Below the pieces are notes generated by a model. The model had not been told where the DNA came from, did no database searches, and saw only the letters and a program-made list of their open reading frames with translations. This document shows positions 24,701-35,200 of a stretch of DNA of 64,000 nucleotides, one piece after another (positions within the stretch are counted from its first letter, which is position 1; every line of letters starts with the position of its first letter). Source of the stretch: Anomaloglossus baeobatrachus (taxonomy: Eukaryota > Chordata > Amphibia > Anura > Aromobatidae); NCBI RefSeq assembly GCF_048569485.1, contig NC_134355.1, positions 559,129,142 through 559,193,141 of the forward strand, in the 5' to 3' direction. The position numbers and the translations under genes were made by a program.

Positions 24701-27700
24701 AACACTTTTGTTTATGCTCCCAATTTTCATGAGCTGAACTCTAATGCCGGCGTCACACGGGACGATATATCGTGCGATCGCATGAGACCCCCGTCGTTTG
24801 TGCGTCACTGGCAATTCATTGCCCTTGGGGCACAAAGTCGGTAACCGCCGTCACACGTACTTACCTCCTGCACGACCTCGATGTGGGCGGCGAACACCCT
24901 CTTGAAGGGGGAGGGACGTTCAACGTCACAGCGATGTCACACAGCCGCCGGCCAATAGAAGCGTTGCAATCTCAAACTCTTCCTCTATTGTGGTCTCGCT
25001 AGACATTTCCTTAAAGACTGCTGGGCACACCCTCAAGCAAATAAACCATCGTAAAACACCTAAGCCTGGGTGATTGTCGAGGAGGTCAACCAGAGACACC
25101 GCTAACTTCATAGATTCAGGACTGGTTCTGAAACCAGGATAGGATCGTTGGGTTGGAAGAACCCATTCTAATTTTTGCCGTTGACAGGACACTGTTACCC
25201 CAGAACCTTGTAAAGCTGGTAATGGTTGAATTCACGCCCTATATTGTTATGTATCGGGAATCCCATTCCCTGTATTCATAATCCTGTCACCAGTGTCAGA
25301 GGGATATTGTCAATTGTGGTCCTTATTGTCATAAGAAATGTCTTAATTCTGTACAGATTTTCTCCGCTAGTCTGGAGGGTCTGCTGGGGGGGTCACTGAA
25401 GGACTTCCGAAATGTGTTCTTGAAAAAGAACATAAATTAAATGCTGATGTCTAAGCATTCGGTGTTCATGCTCAATTAAGGACTAATAATAATGCTCTAT
25501 CACCACAGAGCATACATCGTATATAGACAAAAGTGCAAAGGAGACAAAATAATTGATAAAATTAATTTTTATTATTTATAAATATTAAAAGCGAAAATAG
25601 GATTACCGTTAACAAATAGCCAGTAGGTGGCACCACACTACCATAATTGCAGGCTTACAATAATCAACACGCCATTATATACAATGAAATTATGACAACA
25701 ATGTACAAGTCAGAAATACCGATATTAGGAGCATGGTGCCACTTCTCTCGATGCGCATTTTGGCTCTGTGCCGTCTTCTAGAGGAGTTGCCGCCAACTCT
25801 TAACATCACATCCTTTTACAAAAGAGCAGGCCAATAGAGGGAGACAACTTACCATTGTACTGGTGTGTAGTGTATCACCAATTGTTATTGGTGCATGTGA
25901 TTGCCGACACATGCCTTATCACCAGCATGCCAAGACGCGTCTGATTAAAGAGCAAAGGACCGAGACCGGCGACACCCACAAGTCATGTGAGCAGAATCTG
26001 GGTCAGGTGATTGCAGCGTCATCCTTGTGTTGACACGGCTGAGAACACCAGCGAGGACACGTCCGCCCACATGTGCATAAATTGGCAACCAGAAATTAGT
26101 TAGATAACCAAGAACCATACAACACTGCATATATAACGGGATGGTATATGAGGTACGGTATATGGGTGGTAGGATTGAACCTTTTAACTTATAGATTGGG
26201 TCCCTTATGCCACTCAGGTCAAATCTTCATTTATTTCACGTCTATGCGTGCATGCAGAATTTTCTTATTTCTTTTTTTTTTTTTTTTATTCATTACTATT
26301 CTTATTATTATTTAGTTATATTTATTTTCACATACCGTATTTTTCGCTTTATAAGAGGCACCTGATTATAAAACACACCCCCAAATTTGGTGAAGGAAAA
26401 GAGAATTTATTTTTTTTTTAATGTTAAATGGGGTCCATCTTATAATGCCAGTTTCCGTCTAACAAATCATATAGGGTGTGAGACTGTGACCGGGGTTATC
26501 TATGATGGCCGGTATGTCTCACCCCGGTTGTGCTCACTCCATGATAGAAAATAACTCCACTCCAGGGTTAATCCTGTTTCCCTACAGGTTTAAGGAAGGG
26601 TTAAAAGGAAACAGGAACGAGGGCAGGTGTGCCGGGTGTGAGGGAGTGATCACATCTCCCTGAGTTCTCTGCCGGAAAGGCACATATGTACTATTATGGA
26701 CTTTGCTTTGGATAATAAACCGTGTGCTGTGAACCTTGGTGCCTGGATCCCGTGTCTTCTGCAGCGCAGCCGACGACGCTACCTCAAATATGGTGGAGAA
26801 TGCGGGCATGCCAGCCCGGTGAGGTGTAGCATCCATCCCTGGTGACCCAGCAGCGCATGTCCTGGATTCGAGCGGCTATACTACAGCCCAAACCCGGCGA
26901 CGCCATGGAGGACATACTAAAGCATTTGGCTCAGGCTAATGCACAGCAGCAGCAGACCAATGCACACATACTCCAATCCTTGAAATCGCAGGAACAAAGA
27001 CACCAAGAACACATGGTTCTCCTGGCCAAGTCGATCCGTGCCGGACCGGCAGCAACAACCCCGGGATCGGGTGACGACGGCAGCGTCCGGAAAGCGGTGA
27101 GACAAGCGTTGCAAAAGATGACCCCGGGGGATGATGTGGAAGCGTTCCTAGCGGTGTTTGAGTGGGTGGCCGAGCGGGAAAAACTGCCGACCCCCCCAGT
27201 GGGCTGAGGTATTGTCGCCCTATCTGACGGGGGAGCCCCAAAAAGCGTACCTGGACCTCTGTACCGAGGACGCCTTAGAATATGCGACCCTGAAAGCCGA
27301 AATACTTGCTCGGATGGGGGTGAATACCTATGTACGGGCTCAGCGGGTAAATCAGTGGTTCTATGAGGAAGCCAAACCCGTACGCTCACAGGCCTATGAC
27401 TTGTTGCATCTCGTAAAAAAGTGGTTGCAGCCTGACACTCTGAGCCCGGCGCAAATGGTGGAAAGGGTAGTTGTTGATCGTTTTGTGCGCACCTTACCCG
27501 TCACCATTCAACGGTGGGTAGGACAGGGCGACCCAAGTACCCTGGACCAATTAGTGGGCCTGGTAGAGCGGCATGTGGCTACGCAGGACTTGATACGGGA
27601 CACTGAGACTTTGCGTACCGCCCGTCGGTCCGGCCCCTCCAAGCCTAGGGCCAAGGAGCCACCGCTGACACCGGTGCGGGAGTCCGCTACCGTCCCGTCT

Positions 27701-30700
27701 GAGGCCGCACCCTCCGTCCCTGAGGTCCGGAAAACTATGTACCCTAAACGACAACTCGTCAAGGGGGTGTCCTTCCCTATTAGATGTTGGCGGTGCCAGC
27801 GGGTGGGACATATGGAAGCCCAGTGTCCACTCACCACGGAGCCCATGGATTGTGGGGTTACCCGGCGGGGTTCAATGTATGCTCAGGTGGTGTGTACCGC
27901 TGACCTGGTCTACCCAGAGACTGAGCCCCACTTGTGCCAAATACAGGTGAATGGATGTCCGGTTACAGGCTTGTTGGATTCCGGAAGCTTAGTGACCCTT
28001 GTGCGATCAACCCTAAAGTAAAGGCCACAGGACGTACCGTGGGGGTGGTTTGCATACATGGGGACCGCCGAGACTATCCCACGGGGATAGTCACCATCAC
28101 AGCACCTTGCGGTCAGGTGCAACATGAGGTGGGACTTATTAATACTCTTCCCTATGATGTGATCCTAGGAAGGGATCTGCCCTATTTTTGGACTTTATGG
28201 AAGGGACCTCCTAAGTCTCCTCAGATATTGGTCAGTCCAGGACCTGAGCCCTACAATCCTGAATCCGGGACGCCTGCCGTAGGGGTCCCCATGATAGGGA
28301 CAGAATGTGAACCTGATAGGTCGCCCCTAGAGGTATTGGCAGGAGAGGCTGAGACGGTCGAGCCCATCCCGGAGTTGGAGGCGTCCCCGGATACGTTTGG
28401 GACAGCCCAACTCCAGGACCCTACATTAATACATGCCCGGAGTCGGGTGACAGTAGTTGACGGGGTGGCACAGCTGCCCGGTGCCCAGGTAAGGTACCCC
28501 CATTTCGCTCTTAAGCAGGATTTACTCTACCGGGTAGATGAAGTACGGGGCGTAGGGGTAGAGCTGTTGGTGGTACCCCAGCCGTATCGCCGGCGGGTCC
28601 TCGACTTGGCTCATAAACACCTGATGAGTGGTCACCTAGGGGTCAAGAAAACGCAGGAGCGAATATTGCAAAGGTTCTATTGGCCCGGGGTCTTTGGGGA
28701 GGTAAAACGGTTCTGCGAAACCTGCCCGGAGTGTCAGCTTACCGCACCCCTGACCCACTTTCGCAGTCCGTTGGTACCGTTACCCATTATAGAAGTCCCT
28801 TTTGAACGGATAGGGATGGATCTGGTGGGGCCCCTCGTAAAGTCTGCTCGAGGGCACCAGCATATCCTAGTGATCGTTGACTATGCCACCCGGTATCCAG
28901 AGGCGATACCTCTCCGACATACTGCGGCGAAGCTTATAGCTCGGGAGTTATTTGCTGTGTTCTGCCGGGTGGGGTTGCCCAAGGAGATCCTTACGGATCA
29001 GGGGACCCCATTCATGTCTAAAGTGACCAAAGAGCTATGCCGGCTACTCCAGATCAAGCAGTTGCGTACGTCTGTGTATCATCCTCAAACGGACGGTTTA
29101 GTGGAGCGATTCAATAAAACCCTGAAAACCATGCTCAAAAGGGTGATTTCCAAAGACGGGAAAGACTGGGATATGATGCTTCCCTATTTGATGTTTGCCA
29201 TACGAGAGGTGCCACAGGCATCCACGGGGTTTTCGCCTTTTGAATTGTTATACGGGCGACATCCCCGGGGATTGTTGGACCTGGCAAAAGAAACATGGGA
29301 GCAGGAGCCCACCCCCCATAAAAGTGTGATTGAACACATTTTAGGAATGCAGAACCGCATAAGCGCGGTCATGCCAATTGTGAAGGAGCATTTACAGGAG
29401 GCTCAGGCCGCGCAAAGCGGCCGCTACAATAGACAAGCCACCGTGCGGACCTTTAAACCCGGGGATCGGGTGTTGGTATTGATCCCCACGGCGGAGAGTA
29501 AATTCCTGGCTCAGTGGCAAGGCCCCTACGAGATAAAGGAAAGAGTCGGGGTGGTCAACTATAAGGTATTGCAGCCCGGTAGGCGGAAACCTGAACAATT
29601 ATACCATGTCAACCTATTAAAACCTTGGCAGGAACGGGAAAGCCTGATGGTTGATTTTCCCCCGTCCCCCTCCTCTTCGGGTCGTTCAAACCCGGCTCCA
29701 GCAACCTCCGGAAAGGACGAACCGGAAGTAAGGATTGGAGAAGCCCTCACCAAGCAACAGAGGCGAGAGGCTAGACGGCTGGTTCAACAGAACCCCGATG
29801 TCTTCTCCGAGTTGCCGGGTAGGACCAGTCTGATACGACATGACATTGTCACCGAGCCTCACCTGAAGGTACGCCTGAAGTCATACCGGGTGCCGGAGGC
29901 TCGAAGACAAGCCATATCAGAGGAAGTGAAGACAATGCTACGCCTGGGGGTCATCGAAAAATCCCGGAGTGAATGGGCTAGTCCTATTGTCCTAATACCA
30001 AAACCCGATGGCTCCTTAAGGTTCTGCAATGACTTTAGGAGATTGAACGAAATATCCAAGTTCGATCTCTACCCCATGCCCCGGGTGGATGAGCTGATTG
30101 ATAGGCTGGGACAGGCGCGATATTTTACCACGCTCGACCTGACCAAGGGGTACTGGCAGGTGCCCCTGACGGAGTCCGCCAAGGAGAAAACCGCTTTTGT
30201 TACGCCGGAGGGTCTCTTCCACTATGTTGTCTTGCCTTTTGGGTTACATGGCGCTCCGGCCACGTTCCAGAGGTTGATGGACTTAGTGCTGGAACCCCAC
30301 CAGGCGTATGCATCAGCGTACCTTGATGACATCATTATTTACAGCTCCGATTGGCAGACCCACTTGGAACAGGTACAAGCGGTGGTGGACGCGCTTCGAA
30401 CAGCCGGATTGACAGCCAATCCCAAGAAATGTGCGTTGGGACTCACGGAAGCCCGCTACTTGGGCTACGTAATAGGCCAAGGAGTGATTAAGCCCCAAAT
30501 TAACAAGGTTGAGGCGATCCAGAAGTGGCCTAGACCCCTGACCACGAAGCAGGTTAGGGCCTTTCTGGGTATCGTGGGGTACTACAGGAGGTTTGTAAAA
30601 GATTTTGCGGGACTATCAGCCCCCTTGACGGACCTTCTCAAAGGCAAGAAGTCCGTCATGGTGCGTTGGACTCCGCAGGCCGAGGACTCCTTCCGGGTCC

Positions 30701-32252
30701 TGAAGGGGGTCCTGTGCGGACAGCCCGTTCTTGTAAACCCTGATTTCCGGAAGGAGTTCATAGTACAGACTGACGCCTCGGAGGTCGGCCTGGGGGCAGT
30801 GCTGTCTCAGGTGGTTCAGGGGGAGGAACACCCCGTCACCTTCTTAAGTAGGAAGCTCACCCCTCCCGAGCGGAATTATAGCGTAGTGGAGAAGGAGTGC
30901 CTGGCGATCAAGTGGGCCTTGGAGTCCCTTCGCTATTACCTGCTGGGACGTCAGTTTCGCTTGGTGACGGATCACTCTCCACTGGTCTGGATGAGGTCCG
31001 CCAAGGAACGGAATGCCCGGGTTACCCGGTGGTTCCTTTCACTGCAGAACTTCCGGTTTACGGTTGAACACCGGGCCGGTAGGTTGCAGGGCAACGCCGA
31101 TGCCTTGTCCCGCGGCCCGTGTTTGATGGCAGGAGTTCAACCCCGCACGCTTGAACTGAGGGGGGGGGTATGTGAGACTGTGACCGGGGTTATCTATGAC
31201 GGCCGGTATGTCTCACCCCGGTTGTGCTCACTCCATGATAGAAAATAACTCCACTCCAGGGTTAATCCTGTTTCCCTACAGGTTTAAGGAAGGGTTAAAA
31301 GGAAACAGGAACGAGGGCAGGTGTGCCGGGTGTGAGGGAGTGATCACATCTCCCTGAGTTCTCTGCCGGAAAGGCACATATGTACTATTATGGACTTTGC
31401 TTTGGATAATAAACCGTGTGCTGTGAACCTTGGTGCCTGGATCCCGTGTCTTCTGCAGCGCAGCCGACGACGCTACCTCACAAGGGTATATGTCCCTCGT
31501 AGCCCCCCCATCCTAAAATTAGCCCCCTTAATCTGGATATGGCCCCCTTATATTGAATATAGCCCCCTTCTGCTGGAACACGTTCCCCTGTGCTGCCTAT
31601 GGCCCCCTATAGATTGCACACGTTCCCTGTGCTGCCTATGGCCCCCTATGGATTGTACACATTCCCCTGTGCTGCCAATGCCCCCCTATGGATTGCACAT
31701 ATTCCCCTGTGCTGCCTATGGCCCCCTATGGATTGCACACGTCTCCCTGTGCTGCCCATGGCCCCTATAGATCGCACAAGTCCCCCCTGTGTTAGATATC
31801 GCCCCCATGCTGCTGCCCATAGGAAAATAAAACACACTTTCCTGACCTCCTCCAGCGCTGATCTCCCTCCGTGCTTCTGTTCCTCCATTTCCTGTTTCTT
31901 GGTGCCGGTCATGTGATCAGCACAGCAGAGTGAGATCATTGCTGCGTGCCTGATCACAGTGGAAGCAGGGACACCGGGGAGAAACGCTGGAGGGGGTAAG
32001 TAAAGCTTTTTTATTTTAGGATGAGCAGCAGCATGGGGGTCATATCTAACACAGGAGGGGCATGTGCCATCACAGGGAGCGCAGGCACATATAATATGCA
32101 CCGCTCCCCCATCCCGTCACTGCGGTGCGGTTTCAGCACCACGGTGATGGACAGCGGCTGTGCATATTATATGAGCAGGAGCAGGAGATCTAATGCTGCC
32201 GCCCACAGCGTTCACCTGCCCCCCACCTCCCCTGAACCCTGCAGAGTGTGTT

Positions 32253-32294
<42 letters not shown>

Positions 32295-35200
32295 CAGTTA
32301 GGTCCAGAAATATTTGGACAGTGACACAATTTTCGCGAGTTGGGCTCTGCATGCCACCACATTGGATTTGAAATGAAACCTCTACAACAGAATTCAAGTG
32401 CAGATTGTAACGTTTAATTTGAAGGTTTGAACAAAAATATCTGATAGAAATTGTAGGAATTGTACACATTTCTTTACAAACACTCCACATTTTGGGAGGT
32501 CAAAAGTAATTGGACAAATAAACCAAACCCAAACAAAATATTTTTATTTTTAATATTTTGTTGCGAATCCTTTGGAGGCAATCACTGCCTTAAGTCTGGA
32601 ACCCTTGGACATCACCAAATGCTGGGTTTCCTCCTTCTTAATGCTTTGCCAGGCCTTTACAGCCGCAGCCTTCAGGTCTTGCTTGTTTGTGGGTCTTTCC
32701 GTCTTAAGTCTGGATTTGAGCAAGTGAAATGCATGCTCAATTGGGTTAAGATCTGGTGATTGACTTGGCCATTGCAGAATGTTCCACTTTTTTGCACTCA
32801 TGAACTCCTGGGTAGCTTTGGCTGTATGCTTGGGGTCATTGTCCATCTGTACTATGAAGCGCCGTCCGATCAACTTTGCGGCACTTGGCTGAATCTGGGC
32901 TGAAAGTATATCCCGGTACACTTCAGAATTCATCTGGCTACTCTTGTCTGCTGTTATGTCATCAATAAACACAAGTAACCCAGTGCCATTGAAAGCCATG
33001 CATGCCCATGCCATCACGTTGCCTCCACCATGTTTTACAGAGGATGTGGTGTGCCTTGGATCATGTGCCGTTCCCTTTCTTCTCCAAACTTTTTTCTTCC
33101 CATCATTCTGGTACAGGTTGATCTTTGTCTCATCTGTCCATAGAATACTTTTCCAGAACTGAGCTGGCTTCATGAGGTGTTTTTCAGCAAATTTAACTCT
33201 GGCCTGTCTATTTTTGGAATTGATGAATGGTTTGCATCTAGATGTGAACCCTTTGTATTTACTTTCATGGAGTTTTCTCTTTACTGTTGACTTAGAGACA
33301 GATACACCTACTTCACTGAGAGTGTTCTGGACTTCAGTTGATGTTGTGAACGGGTTCTTCTTCACCAAAGAAAGTATGCGGCGATCATCCACCACTGTTG
33401 TCATCTGTGGACGCACAGGCCTTTTTGAGTTCCCAAGCTCACCAGTCAATTCCTTTTTTCTCAGAATGTACCCGACTGTGGATTTTGCTACTCCAAGCAT
33501 GTCTGCTATCTCTCTGATGGATTTTTTCTTTTTTTTCAGCCTCAGGATGTTCTGCTTCACCTCAATTGAGAGTTCCTTAGACCGCATGTTGTCTGGTCAC
33601 AGCAACAGCTTCCAAATGCAAAACCACACACGTGTAATCAACCCCAGACCTTTTAACTACTTCATTGATTACAGGTTAACGAGGGAGACGCCTTCAGAGT
33701 TAATTGCAGCCCTTAGAGTCCCTTGTCCAATTACTTTTGGTCCCTTGAAAAAGAGGAGGTTATGCATTACAGAGCTATGATTCCTAAACCCTTTCTCCGA
33801 TTTGGATGTGAAAACTCTCATATTGCAGCTGGGAGTGTGCACTTTCAGCCCATATTATATAATAATTGTATTTCTGAACATGTTTTTGTAAACAGCTAAA
33901 ATAACAAAACTTGTGTCACTGTCCAAATATTTCTGGACCTAACTGTATATATATATATACCCCCCCCCCGTATATTCGGCTTATAAGACGCACCCCCTAC
34001 TTTCCCCCAAAATTTGGGGGAACAAAAGTGCGTCATATAAAGCGAAAAATTCATCATTTTTTTAAATTTATTTTATTCTTTTTCATTTTTGATATTCTAT
34101 TTTTTTTTTTTTTAAATTTATTCTTCACTTAACAATCTTCTACTTAATTCAGTTACCTGCACGCCACATAAAAAAAATGTGTTTATTAATATTGTACAGT
34201 GGCATGCAAAAGTTTGGGCACCCCTGGTCAAAATTACTGTTATTGTAAACAATTAAGTAAGTTGAAGATGAAATGATCACTAAAAGGCATACAGTTAAGG
34301 ATGACACATTTCCTTTTGTATTTTAGGCAAAAAAAAAGTTAATCTTTTCAGTCGGCCCATTTTTCTTTTTTGTTAATTTTAAATTGTTAAAGTTTGGACA
34401 CCCTGCATTCTTAGTACCTAACAGCACTCTCTGACAAGTACCACAGCTTGTAAACGCCTTTTGTAGCTAGCCAAGAGTCTTTCAATTCTTGTTTGCGAGA
34501 TTTCATTCATTCTTCCTTGGAAAAGTCTTCCAGTTCTGTGAGATTCCTGGATCGTCTTGCATGCACACTGCTCTTTTGAGGTCAGCCACAAATTAGGGGA
34601 CTGTGAAAACTTGTGTTTAGGATCATTATCTAATTTTAGAAGCTATCCTCTTTTCAGTTTCAGCTCTTTTGTAAAGATAGTGTTATGTTGGCATCAAGAA
34701 TTTCATTGAATCCATTCTTCCTTCTACCTGTGAAATGTTCCCCATTCCATTGCCGGTAACACAACCCCAAAGCATGATTGAGCCATCCCCACGCTTAATG
34801 GTTGGCGATATATTATTTTCCTGTAATTCTGTGTCCTTTTCTCTCCACACATCCCTTTGATCATTGTGGCCAAAGAGTTCTATTCTAACCTCATTGGTCT
34901 ACAGGACTTGTTTCCAAAAGGCATCGGGCTTGTTTAGATGTTCTTTTGCATACTTCTGACACTGAATTTTATGCTGAAGACGCAGAAGAGGTTTTCTTCT
35001 GATGACCCTTCCTTGATGGCCATATTTGTACAGGTGTCTCTGAACAGTAGAACAATGTACCACAACTCCAGAGTCTAGGTCTATTTAAAAAACTTACAAG
35101 ACAAAACAATCACTGATCTTGGGGAGACCAGCCAGAGAAAACCCTGCTGGCAGCTAGCAAAGGCGCTCAACACAGTGAAATCCTAGGTGCATTGCCCCCT

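Larger units (their letters stand above)
26477..31480 (+). mobile_element. Gmr1-type Ty3/gypsy LTR retrotransposon, very young
   Basis: Two 310-bp LTRs enclose a primer-binding-like site (TGGTGGAGAATGCGGGC at 26791), a gag region, a pol region and a G-rich polypurine tract (31158-31168). The LTRs differ at one base, so insertion was recent. The order of pol domains is protease, integrase, reverse transcriptase, RNase H. That is the Ty1/copia order in a Ty3/gypsy lineage, the feature that defines the Gmr1 group described from deuterostomes. The element looks almost whole, with about two interruptions of the reading frame. AGGG flanks it on both sides if the 3' end is read two bases further (26473-26476, 31483-31486). 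It lies in THAP4 intron 5, in the sense orientation. Confidence 0.93.
26335..34050. mobile_element. Host repeat of the CCGTATTTTTCGCTTTATAA type, split by insertions
   Basis: The left end CCGTATTTTTCGCTTTATAA with CCCCCAAATTTGGTG and the right end (inverted TTTTTCGCTTTATATGACGC, AATTTTGGGGGAAAGTAG) are the two termini of one repeat. Between them lie a whole gypsy-type element (26477-31480), about 800 bp of the repeat's own interior and a Tc1 transposon (32295-33945). A related repeat is at 42447-43110. Confidence 0.6.

Noticed and set aside
27934-31248. A domesticated host gene from a gypsy integrase
   Set aside because: Paired near-identical LTRs, a polypurine tract and a primer-site-like sequence show that it is simply a young element.
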